From Myxococcales bacterium (GTDB lineage: Bacteria > Myxococcota > Polyangia > Fen-1088), in assembly GCA_003155465.1 (NCBI GenBank), contig PMCR01000111.1, positions 2,142 through 11,973 on the forward strand: DNA of 9,832 bases, given 5' to 3'. Positions within the stretch are counted from its first letter, which is position 1; every line of letters starts with the position of its first letter. Below are positions 1-6,639 of this stretch, one piece after another. Both the position numbers and the translations under genes were made by a program. The notes below the pieces were generated by a model. That model was not told the origin of the DNA. It searched no databases and saw only the letters and a program-made list of their open reading frames with translations.

Positions 1-112
1 GAATTTCAATCAGTAGTGCTAGGAGCTCGGAGATCTGAAGGACGAGGCGCACAATGCGCAGATACGCAACCTGCGCCTCGGAGACCATAGAGAGCTGGAG
101 TCATTCTTCGCC

Positions 113-1597
113 ATGGACAGAACCACAATTCGCGAGCTGATGAGAAGGACTGTCCAGTTGGGCACCACGCCATCGCGCGCCATTCTGCTTGCGCAAGAAG
201 ATGACCGCATGGCGGCCGCCTCGCCGCATCAAAGGTTCTCCCTGGGCAAGAGGCCGGTCATTAGATGGATCAAGGGCGATGGGCTTGACGATGCAATAAC
301 CCGCGCGGCAATTGGGCAGGCATCACGACTTTTCGGCGACAAGGTGGACTATTGTGTTTGCACCAACGGTATCAAGGCAGAGCGGATTCGCTCCATTCTT
401 GAATGGGCCGTCGCGCCGGTTGAATGGCGGCCGCTCTTGTCGCAGGACAATCCGTCGCTGGCGCAGAGCCTGACGGCTGCCGGTTGTCCGCCTGAGCATT
501 ACGGCTATTGGTGGAAATGGTTCCCGGAACGGGTTCGTCCGAGCGCGCCGGAATGGATTCTGGACGGCGACATGGTGATTGTGGGAATACCTTCATGGTT
601 TGAGCAATGGGCTTCTGGAGATGACAAGTGCCGTGTCACACAGGATGATCGATGGCCGATGGAGGGTCTCTATGGGAACTATGTCGATTTCGTCGATGAG
701 CATCTGAGGCTGTATTCAGGTCTCATTTCACTGCCGCCAAACCTGCGCTATATGCCCGAAGTCAATAAGGTGTTCGCCCTCAGACGTTTGGCCTCCGGGC
801 ACGACGGTCGGCGCGACATGTGCGAGCAGGGGGTCATCGCAGCCGCTTTCCAGAACATAGGGCCACTGCCAATTCCTCTTTGCGAGTTTCCGTTCGGGCG
901 CGCTTTCGAGGATTCGATTGACTACGGCGTCCGTGGAGATCGGGGCGACGTTTGGGGCTACCATTTCGGCAATGCGTTCAGGCGGGACAACCCCCATTTC
1001 AATCGATTGGTGGAACAAGGTGTGGTGTTTTCGCGGACAGACCAGCCAGGTCTCGTCGAGCGGTTCGCTTGGATGGGAGGTACTGGCCAGTGGGGCGTGC
1101 CGGGCTGGGCAATGCCGGATGGCTGTGCTTCTCTCATCGTCGAGCGGGCGCGGGATTTCGCGGGTCGCCAAGTTCTCGAGCTGGGGACCTCGCGTGGTCG
1201 GCTAACGGCCATGCTGGCCTCCATCGGTTGTCGTGTGACCACGGTCGATCATCATGATCGCGGTGCGCGGCAGAATCTTGGTGGACTCGCGGTAGATGTT
1301 GTGGTCGACGACGCCATTCGCTTTCTCACCACAACGTCAAGAACCTTCGATTTGGTGGTTGTGGACCTCCACGGGAACTCGGTGGCAGACTGGAAGTGCT
1401 ACGCGCCGCTGGTCAAGAAGTGCCTCGCATCGCGCGGCACGCTGATTGTCGACAACGCAACCCTGTGGACGATTCCGGAGTGGAAAGTGGAGACCGGTGT
1501 TCGCTGGTTCCTTGAGAGTCTTCCCTCAACATGGGCGGTTGAACTTCATCCGGAGCCACTGCCGGGTGTTGCCATTGTGACTTCCAGGCAACCATGA
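113..1597 (+). CDS. Glycosyltransferase-like / class I SAM methyltransferase two-domain protein
   Basis: This 494-residue protein joins two enzyme-like halves. Residues about 45-305 look like a GT-A-fold glycosyltransferase-type domain: a strand with a CTNG motif (83-86), then WILDGDMVIVG with a DxD-type metal/nucleotide-sugar motif (D151, D153), then a long aromatic-rich stretch. Residues about 340-494 are a class I SAM-dependent methyltransferase: motif I VLELGTSRG (354-362), an acidic strand end TTVDHHD, then VVVDLHG (about 415-421) and LIVDNA (444-449), ending in a PGVAIVT strand. A likely role is sugar transfer plus methylation in surface glycan or natural-product assembly, but donor and acceptor cannot be read. 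ATG 113 is the first ATG, GTG or TTG after an in-frame TAG at 20-22, with only a weak GGAG 12 bases upstream. The frame between them is also open, so the true start may lie upstream. GC is about 55-57% in two 60-base samples, lower than most of the window. The last 40 bases recur at 8984-9023. Confidence 0.82.
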   Translation: MDRTTIRELMRRTVQLGTTPSRAILLAQEDDRMAAASPHQRFSLGKRPVIRWIKGDGLDDAITRAAIGQASRLFGDKVDYCVCTNGIKAERIRSILEWAVAPVEWRPLLSQDNPSLAQSLTAAGCPPEHYGYWWKWFPERVRPSAPEWILDGDMVIVGIPSWFEQWASGDDKCRVTQDDRWPMEGLYGNYVDFVDEHLRLYSGLISLPPNLRYMPEVNKVFALRRLASGHDGRRDMCEQGVIAAAFQNIGPLPIPLCEFPFGRAFEDSIDYGVRGDRGDVWGYHFGNAFRRDNPHFNRLVEQGVVFSRTDQPGLVERFAWMGGTGQWGVPGWAMPDGCASLIVERARDFAGRQVLELGTSRGRLTAMLASIGCRVTTVDHHDRGARQNLGGLAVDVVVDDAIRFLTTTSRTFDLVVVDLHGNSVADWKCYAPLVKKCLASRGTLIVDNATLWTIPEWKVETGVRWFLESLPSTWAVELHPEPLPGVAIVTSRQP

Positions 1598-1602
1598 TTC
1601 CC
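1563..1602 (+). repeat. 40-bp direct repeat, left copy (3' end of methyltransferase gene)
   Basis: These 40 bases are identical to 8984-9023 in the same orientation. They encode the last residues GVAIVTSRQP, the TGA stop and five following bases of the methyltransferase gene. Identity stops abruptly at 1602, where the IS91-like remnant begins. On the upstream side a weaker similarity continues for about 16 bases with a 3-base gap (both copies have ATCCGGA there). This copy looks native, because it is the natural final strand of a methyltransferase fold. It could be the left end of an inserted segment. Confidence 0.9.
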
Positions 1603-1836
1603 GGCACCCACGGAGACACCGGCCGCGCCCCAGGCGCACACCAAGCCGCCAGCCAAGCCAGCCCGCACGGGAGCCCGTTGCCGATATCGGCCGTGGGCCG
1701 AGCTGATGCGTCTGACCCTGGGTTTGCCTGTCGATACCCTAGGGCCTGCCCGCCCTGCCCCTGCCCCACGCGGCTTTGCCGCGCAGCACGGTGGTGCCAG
1801 CGGTTTCTTTTCAGCCAGGCCGAGCTGTTTGAGTAG
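1601..1836 (+). pseudogene. IS91-family transposase C-terminal remnant (degenerate)
   Basis: The stretch right after the methyltransferase stop reads, without a start codon, as a Pro/Ala-rich segment leading to CRYRPWAELMRLTLGLPVD (about 1679-1735). In IS91-type transposases the C-terminal region has a very similar RYxWAELMRRxFxxDVLxCPRCGG segment. After VD the similarity moves to another frame, giving ACPPCPC and finally a run ending AELFE with a TAG at 1834-1836, so at least one frameshift has occurred. No N-terminal catalytic part is present, and the remnant cannot be functional. It starts directly at the end of the 40-bp repeat, as expected if it arrived together with the insertion downstream. 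The family call is from memory of its C-terminal pattern. The rest of the spacer (1837-2023) shows only the promoter described separately. Confidence 0.5.
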
Positions 1837-1913
1837 GCCGAGCCCTTCCCGCCGCAGGGCCGGGGTCTGCCCATCATGCACTCATTGTCAGCCGGCTTAC
1901 AACGCGCACATTC

Positions 1914-1942
1914 TTGCGCGGTCCGGGTCGGCCGCCTACCAT
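1914..1942 (+). promoter_or_regulatory. Candidate sigma70-type promoter for the GH12 lipoprotein gene
   Basis: TTGCGC at 1914-1919 and TACCAT at 1937-1942 are separated by exactly 17 bases. They match 3 of 6 and 4 of 6 consensus positions. Transcription would begin near 1949 and give a leader of about 75 bases before the ATG at 2024. The same TACCAT hexamer stands just upstream of the gene at 4068, which mildly supports it. Weak match; inference only. Confidence 0.28.
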
Positions 1943-2023
1943 AGCGCAGGATCGGTTCGCGCGACCTCTTGGGGTTTCATCGATCCAAGTGCCCGCCGCC
2001 CACGACTCAGAGAGGTTCCGACC

Positions 2024-3682
2024 ATGAAGCCAATGGTTTGCTTGTTGCCCTTTTCTAGAACGTCTTTCGCCCTCGGGGCTTTCATCCTGGTCGCTGGGCT
2101 TGCCGCGTGCGGGGATGGCACGGGAGTCCGGCCGGACGGCGCCACTGGTGCCGAGGCGGGGCGTCCCTTGGACGCAACCTTCGCGAGCGATGCGAGCCGC
2201 TGGCCTGCCGAGGTTACGGTCAGTACCTGCCAGGACTACGCCAGCGTGAACGTGGGCTCATACGTCGTCCAGTCGGACTATTGGAACAAGGATGTTTGTC
2301 CCGGCACCCAGTGTATGGACATCAACAAGACGACCGGCGCCTTCAGCGTCACCCAGGGCCCCGCGGCTTGCGGGAACAACGTGGCCAGCTACCCCAACGT
2401 GCTTTACGGTTGTTCCTTCGGGAACTGCAGTCCGGGAAGTCTGCTTCCCGCGCAGGTCGGAGCGCTCTCCACCGTGACCAGCAGTTGGGATTTCAGCGTC
2501 GGCGGTACGGCGAGCGATCAGTACGACGTGGCCTACGACATCTGGTTCTGCCCAGATGAAAGCTGCGGGACCAGCGGTTTCCCGAATGGGGCCGAGCTGA
2601 TGATCTGGCTCGACTACAAGAACGTCCAGGGCTGGGAGACCGACCTCGGTCCTGTGACCTTGGCTGGGCACACCTGGGAGGTTTGGCTGGCCACCATGGG
2701 CGCGGGCGCCAATAGCTGGACCTACCTAGCCTACCTGATCCAATCCCCAACGGTGACCTCGGTGACCGACCTGGACCTCGGCGCCTTTTTCCGAGATGCG
2801 GCGGCCAGGGGCATCATCCAGAACGCCTGGTACCTGTATGCAATCCAAGCCGGCAACGAGCTACGCACCGGCGGGATCCCTTACGCCAGCAACAGTTTCT
2901 CGGTTTCCATCAACGGTGTCACTCCATCGACCGCCCCCATCGCGGCAAGTGGCGGCCCGTCGTGCGACGGTGGCGTGCCCACTGCGGAGGGCACGCTAAA
3001 CGTCCGCGACAACTACGTCACCGCCGGTCCGCTGCACGGGTACGCGGCGGCCTGGACCTGGGTGGGTGGGGGTTCGAGCGCCATCGCCTGCGCGATGCCC
3101 ACCTGCACCGCTCCGGACTCGCTGCAGGTCACGGCCATCTTGAACAACGGCGTATCGCCCTTGACGGCGGAGCCCGTGTCCTGCTCACCCCCGTTTGCGC
3201 CCTCGGCGCTGTGCACCGCAGGCACCGTGACGGCGGATCCAACGTACAATCAGGTGGCCGGGGTTGGTTTCAACTTCAACCAGGCCCTTGTCGGAACGGA
3301 TGTCGATGGGGGCGCGGGTGTCGACGCTAGCGTGGAAATCGATGGCGGCGTGGACATCGATGGTGGCGCGGCCGGCGCCTTGGGCACCCTTGCCATCGGC
3401 AAGAGCATCACGGTCTCCGTCGCAAAATCGGGCACGCTTGCGGGGAACGCCGCCCTGCGCGTGCAACTGACCGACGTGAACAACAACTTCTACTGTTACG
3501 GAGGTGCACTGCAGAGCGGGGTACCCATCCCCATCGGCAATTTCAATACCAAGTGCTGGAACAACTCGGGCACATACGCCACGTCCAGCACGCTTTTCAA
3601 GAGAGTCGACATTCTAGTACCCGGCAGTGCCTCCACGGATGAGGCGTTCGCCTTCTGCCTTACCAACGTCTCGGTGGAATAA
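2024..3682 (+). CDS. GH12 endoglucanase/xyloglucanase-type lipoprotein
   Basis: This 552-residue secreted lipoprotein probably cleaves beta-1,4-glucans (cellulose, mixed-linkage glucan or xyloglucan) at the cell surface. The signal peptide ends in a lipobox LAAC, with Cys29 as the lipidated residue; the following Gly-Asp does not give the classical inner-membrane retention signal. Residues about 67-296 are a GH12 domain with hallmark pieces in order: YVVQSDYWN, YPNVLYGCSFGNCS, YDVAYDIWF, NGAELMIWL (E191, expected nucleophile), HTWEVW, and WYLYAIQAGNE (E279, expected acid/base). The 88-residue gap between the two Glu is close to that of known GH12 enzymes. Residues about 300-552 are a second beta-rich domain, probably carbohydrate binding, holding an Asp/Gly-rich insert at 426-450. 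ATG 2024 is chosen because AGAGAGG lies 8 bases upstream and a signal peptide follows; the open frame extends further up but has no such support. The exact substrate is unknown. Confidence 0.9.
   Translation: MKPMVCLLPFSRTSFALGAFILVAGLAACGDGTGVRPDGATGAEAGRPLDATFASDASRWPAEVTVSTCQDYASVNVGSYVVQSDYWNKDVCPGTQCMDINKTTGAFSVTQGPAACGNNVASYPNVLYGCSFGNCSPGSLLPAQVGALSTVTSSWDFSVGGTASDQYDVAYDIWFCPDESCGTSGFPNGAELMIWLDYKNVQGWETDLGPVTLAGHTWEVWLATMGAGANSWTYLAYLIQSPTVTSVTDLDLGAFFRDAAARGIIQNAWYLYAIQAGNELRTGGIPYASNSFSVSINGVTPSTAPIAASGGPSCDGGVPTAEGTLNVRDNYVTAGPLHGYAAAWTWVGGGSSAIACAMPTCTAPDSLQVTAILNNGVSPLTAEPVSCSPPFAPSALCTAGTVTADPTYNQVAGVGFNFNQALVGTDVDGGAGVDASVEIDGGVDIDGGAAGALGTLAIGKSITVSVAKSGTLAGNAALRVQLTDVNNNFYCYGGALQSGVPIPIGNFNTKCWNNSGTYATSSTLFKRVDILVPGSASTDEAFAFCLTNVSVE
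3299..3373 (+). repeat. In-frame Asp/Gly-rich low-complexity repeat inside the GH12 lipoprotein gene
   Basis: About 75 bases built from degenerate units of GTCGAT/GGCGG type encode residues 426-450, a run of D-x-D-G-G and I-D-G-G units. It interrupts the C-terminal domain between a NFNQALVGT segment and GALGTLAIGKSITVS. Units of this kind can expand or contract by slippage. DxDG patterns may bind calcium, but no full EF-hand or dockerin motif is present. Confidence 0.7.
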
Positions 3683-3710
3683 CCAACAAGGCCCCGCGGT
3701 CCGAGGGTCG

Positions 3711-3860
3711 TGTGCCGACTTCGTGTCGTGGGATCGCCCGTTGGCCAAGCGTTGCCCGCAGTGTGACGCTGCCTTTCTGGTGCAGAAAGTGTCGCGCGCT
3801 GGCGTACGCCTGCGCTGCCTGGCCGACGGTTGTGGCTGGACGGCCGAGCCCGACGCAAAG
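3711..3860 (+). pseudogene. Topoisomerase I (topA) C-terminal zinc-ribbon fragment
   Basis: Without a plausible start codon, this stretch reads DFVSWDRP followed by a four-cysteine ribbon: CPQC, 17 residues, then C-x4-C in CLADGCGW. The C-terminal repeats of bacterial DNA topoisomerase I have this pattern (a DFV-W-RP linker leading into CPKCGxxFLVEK...C...CGY). It is only about 50 residues, while the full enzyme has 700-900, so it is a fragment of a 3' end and not a working topoisomerase. It starts less than 30 bases after the GH12 stop. Its frame happens to stay open into the membrane-protein gene at 4068. A free-standing zinc-ribbon peptide is the alternative, but no ATG or Shine-Dalgarno site supports one. 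Confidence 0.55.
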
Positions 3861-3862
3861 GC

Positions 3863-3931
3863 GTCGCAGACCGACGCGTGTGGCCGGCTCTCTACGCGGC
3901 CAAGCACAGCGGCCGCAACCGCACCGTGTGC
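3863..3931 (+). pseudogene. Possible GGDEF (diguanylate cyclase) C-terminal fragment
   Basis: In a frame different from the preceding topA-like fragment, the sequence reads VADR, four extra residues, then ALYAAKHSGRNRTV. GGDEF domains end with the conserved pattern ADxALYxAKxxGRNRV, so this matches the last 16 or so residues of such a domain with a 12-base insertion after AD-R. Nothing of the catalytic GG(D/E)EF loop or the rest of the domain is present. The match is short and could be chance. The remainder of this spacer (3932-4067) holds only the promoter-like element at 4051-4059. Confidence 0.42.
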
Positions 3932-4050
3932 AGGGCGAGGTGCCGCTACGGCGGGGTACTCGCACCGCACGCCAAATGGAGGCCATTGGTGGTTCCACCC
4001 CCGCCACCCGAAGCGGCTGCACCGAGTTGCCACTCGCCACCACAATCGCG

Positions 4051-4059
4051 TGCTACCAT
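4051..4059 (+). promoter_or_regulatory. Candidate extended -10 element for the membrane-protein gene
   Basis: TGCTACCAT is an extended -10 pattern (TGn plus TACCAT, 4 of 6). Only 8 bases separate it from the ATG at 4068, so transcription would start at or just before the start codon. The gene has no Shine-Dalgarno site, which fits a leaderless or nearly leaderless message. A TTGCCA at 4027-4032 is 21 bases upstream, too far for a standard -35 box. Confidence 0.32.
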
Positions 4060-4067
4060 GCCAATGC

Positions 4068-6317
4068 ATGGATGAACCGCAGCCCGCCAAATTGGCCGAT
4101 TCCCCGAAACCTGACGCTTCTCCAGCCTCGCCTTCGGCGCCAGACCACCACACGACGCAAAGGCCGGGTATCGCGGAGCGAGCAAAGGCCTGGGGCGATG
4201 CCGTGACAGCACTTCTCAAGTCCTTGCTTCTGATTGTTGCGATTTTAGTCGTGGCAATCGTAGCTGGGTCTGTGGCTTTGCGAGACGAACCCAGCCGCCA
4301 CATCGAAGTCCAAATCGACACCGAGACCGAAGGGACACTGCGTTCGCTCGGTTCGGATCTCGATATCCGCCAAGCTCTGGTGGACGCGCTCAATGAGCGC
4401 CTCCACGGAGTGAAGAAGATTGTTAGACTCCAGGGACTCGAAAAGGTCGTCAGTCATGAGCAGGCCGACGCCTTCTCCTTCAGGCCGTTCGGGATCGACG
4501 TGTCGACCAGCGACATCACCCGGATGATGCGCACGGTGAAGGGCTCCCCTGCACCCATGGCTGCGCGGGTCGATCTGATGTGCGCGCCGCGCCCTTGCAC
4601 CGAGGCTGGTGTAACCGAAGGACAGTTGGTGGTTACCCTGTCTGGTCCGCGAGGCGGCAGCCGCGTTTCGTACCGAGTGCCCCTGGTCAATCCAGCGCTC
4701 CGCCGTAGTCTGCACAAAGCCATGCAACGCACCGCCGACCTTTTGCTGGATCTCAACCAGCCACTGGTAGCGAGCATCTTCTTCTTGAATCGACAGGACG
4801 TCCTTCCCGACGAATTGCAGGACAATCTAAGTCGTGCCGAGGGCTCGGCCCTCAGATCCCGCACCGCGGGCGACGAGACCAACTGCATGGTAGATTTGGT
4901 GATTGGGGTAAGCCTGATTCGCCGCAATCGATGGCCCGACGGCATAGCCGCAGAAGAGCGGGCCGCTGGTACCTCGGACGTGACCTGTCAAGTGCAGGCC
5001 TGGACCAACATTGTATTCTCGCTGGCTCCGCACGCATTCTGTAGCCCATGGAAACCGTTTCGCGACTTTGCTTCCGATCAAGTGCGACGGGCGTTGAAGG
5101 CGATACCGAAGGTCCAGCCTAGCGTGGTGGGCGATCTTGTTTACAATCGGATTCCCACCGCCCAGTTGGACCTGGAGATCTTGGATACCATCAGCCAGCC
5201 AGGCCATGAAAAGACTCGGGAGGCATTTTGCAATGGCGCGACGAGGCCGCCTCCGGACATTCAAACCTCCTCGGCCGAGCCGTTGGCAGCTATCCTCCAG
5301 CATACCAAAGACTTGTTGCCGCCGGGCGGCCACTTGCAGAACGAGGAGCACTTCGTGCTTGAACTGCTGAGGAGGTTGCTCAGGGTGGCCACACCAATAG
5401 ACGACCCACTTGGGCGCCTCCTGGTGGGCCGCAAGATGAAGCAAACCATCGACATCTATCTGCTAACTGATCGCCACCCACGTCTTCTCTTCCTGACCCA
5501 GGGCAAGCTGGCAATGGACCTGGCCTGGGCGGCGCATGACGCCTTGGCACTCACGTCTGCGGAGAAACGAGCGGCGCTCAAGGACGCGCTCCAGGCAGAG
5601 CAGCCCTTTGACGACCTGGATGCGACGCTTCGGTGGAAGATTGTTGACGATCTAGCCTCCGCTCGAGTCGCTTTCGAAAATGCTGCCGTTACAGACTCGG
5701 AAGGAAAGCTCGTCGAACCGTCGTCAGACATTGGACCGTTGGTCTTGTTGGGAGACGCTCTTTTGGCGGCAGGCGACATTTCCGGCGCAGAGAGCGCCTA
5801 TATGCGAGCCGTGGACGCCTTCGCTGAGGGCGACGAGGAAGCAAGTCAACTCACTGAATTCGCAGGCGTCGTGGCTCGCTGGGCGGCACTGCGAGTGGCC
5901 AACGGTGCCTGCGCCACCAGTGCCGTTACTGACCCATCCTGGGAACAGCACTGGGCGCGCCTCGGCGGCGGTCCACACGATATTTGTGCGTTCGACAAAG
6001 TGGACAAGGCAGCCACCCAGCCCTCCATCCTCGCGATGATCCGCCCGATCGTCGCGGATGCAATTGAGCGATGCGTGCCGAAGACTGGCCTACCATCGAG
6101 TTGGCAATCCGATCCGGCTCAGCTTTTTGCGCTGGTCGATTGCCTGCACAGTGCCCGGCCCGACGTGCAACGCGCGCTAGAGGCTCGGATCACCCACTCG
6201 GCGGCGGCCGTGGATTCGGCGATTGAAAGGGCCCTGAATGTGCGTCCGGCTGAACCGGGCCAGCCAGCTCCGCGAGAGGGTCAGAAGGGGGCGGAGCGAA
6301 GGTCGTCGAAGCCCTGA
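4068..6317 (+). CDS. Membrane-anchored protein of unknown function with TPR-like stretch
   Basis: I do not recognise this 749-residue protein. It has a Pro/Ala/Ser-rich cytoplasmic tail of about 50 residues and one transmembrane helix (about 53-71, LLLIVAILVVAIVAGSVAL), followed by a long region presumably outside the cytoplasmic membrane. Residues about 80-300 appear mixed alpha/beta. They hold several cysteines (for example CAPRPC at 172-177), which could form disulfides in the periplasm. Residues about 400-700 are largely helical; a segment near 556-585 (GPLVLLGDALLAAGDISGAE and on) looks like one tetratricopeptide repeat. The last 30 residues are Pro/Arg/Lys-rich. A scaffold or assembly role is possible, but I claim no enzyme activity. 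ATG 4068 is chosen because it puts the helix near the N-terminus and follows an extended -10 element; there is no ribosome binding site. The open frame upstream holds the topA-like fragment and is probably not translated. Confidence 0.75.
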   Translation: MDEPQPAKLADSPKPDASPASPSAPDHHTTQRPGIAERAKAWGDAVTALLKSLLLIVAILVVAIVAGSVALRDEPSRHIEVQIDTETEGTLRSLGSDLDIRQALVDALNERLHGVKKIVRLQGLEKVVSHEQADAFSFRPFGIDVSTSDITRMMRTVKGSPAPMAARVDLMCAPRPCTEAGVTEGQLVVTLSGPRGGSRVSYRVPLVNPALRRSLHKAMQRTADLLLDLNQPLVASIFFLNRQDVLPDELQDNLSRAEGSALRSRTAGDETNCMVDLVIGVSLIRRNRWPDGIAAEERAAGTSDVTCQVQAWTNIVFSLAPHAFCSPWKPFRDFASDQVRRALKAIPKVQPSVVGDLVYNRIPTAQLDLEILDTISQPGHEKTREAFCNGATRPPPDIQTSSAEPLAAILQHTKDLLPPGGHLQNEEHFVLELLRRLLRVATPIDDPLGRLLVGRKMKQTIDIYLLTDRHPRLLFLTQGKLAMDLAWAAHDALALTSAEKRAALKDALQAEQPFDDLDATLRWKIVDDLASARVAFENAAVTDSEGKLVEPSSDIGPLVLLGDALLAAGDISGAESAYMRAVDAFAEGDEEASQLTEFAGVVARWAALRVANGACATSAVTDPSWEQHWARLGGGPHDICAFDKVDKAATQPSILAMIRPIVADAIERCVPKTGLPSSWQSDPAQLFALVDCLHSARPDVQRALEARITHSAAAVDSAIERALNVRPAEPGQPAPREGQKGAERRSSKP

Positions 6318-6458
6318 CACCGAAACGAGCGCGGCCGCCCCGTGGGGCCTTCACTCTGTCCCGTGGTGGCTACAGATCGCATCCGCGCGAGATGATAGCT
6401 GAAATCCGGGACAACGGGCAGCTCGACTGGTCACACTTTTTCGTGGTTGAAGAGGGAA

Positions 6459-6624
6459 ATGACGTCACTCCTCCTCTCTCAAATCGCAGATTGGATTCGA
6501 CACGCCGCCCAACGGATCTGGAATAGCCTGCGCCCACGCTCCTGCGGCAGCGAAATCGTGGGCATGGCTGTCGACGTGAGCCGCTCCCGGCGCGAGCTGG
6601 TCATCGAGAACGCCGTGCTTCGCC
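6459..6624 (+). pseudogene. DDE integrase-type transposase, N-terminal fragment
   Basis: The reading frame from ATG 6459 encodes about 55 residues that resemble the start of the integrase-core (rve, DDE) transposases common in Myxococcota. It begins MTSLLLSQIADWIRH, and the clearest part is DVSRSRRELVIENAVLRH, matching their RSRxELxxENAxLRxQLIVL helix. The similarity stops after the His codon ending at 6624, where the next residues should be QLIVL. Instead the sequence turns into a repeat-bearing segment (ATTATCCCG at 6625-6633 and 6642-6650), and the frame ends at a TAA at 6717-6719. The helix-turn-helix remainder and the whole catalytic domain are missing. An upstream TTG at 6447 is an alternative start. 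The spacer at 6318-6458 shows nothing I can name. Confidence 0.58.
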
Positions 6625-6639
6625 ATTATCCCGGCAGCC

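Noticed and set aside
1769..1783. Hairpin CGCGGC-TTT-GCCGCG as terminator of the first gene
   Set aside because: Short stem, no T-run after it, and it lies within the transposase remnant.
1706..2023. Longer N-terminus for the GH12 lipoprotein
   Set aside because: ATG 2024 has a good AGAGAGG site and begins a textbook signal peptide with lipobox; the upstream part matches transposase debris and is low-complexity.
3988..3999. GGTGG-TT-CCACC dyad as an operator upstream of 4068
   Set aside because: Too short and lies in GC-rich spacer debris; no second copy seen.
3627..4067. In-frame upstream extension of the membrane-protein gene that would fuse a zinc ribbon to its N-terminus
   Set aside because: It overlaps the end of the GH12 gene, has no ribosome binding site at its first ATG, and would place the transmembrane helix about 200 residues in; long open frames are common by chance in GC-rich DNA.
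3614..4393. Minus-strand open frame of 259 codons
   Set aside because: It lies antisense over the GH12 end, the spacer and the membrane-protein start, with no recognisable domain; a compositional shadow.
4827..5444. Minus-strand open frame of 205 codons inside the membrane-protein gene
   Set aside because: Entirely antisense to a better-supported gene and lacks motifs or start signals.
6337..6348. GCCCC-GT-GGGGC dyad after the membrane-protein gene as terminator
   Set aside because: Loop too small as drawn and only a weak CTTCACTCT tail; no clear T-run.
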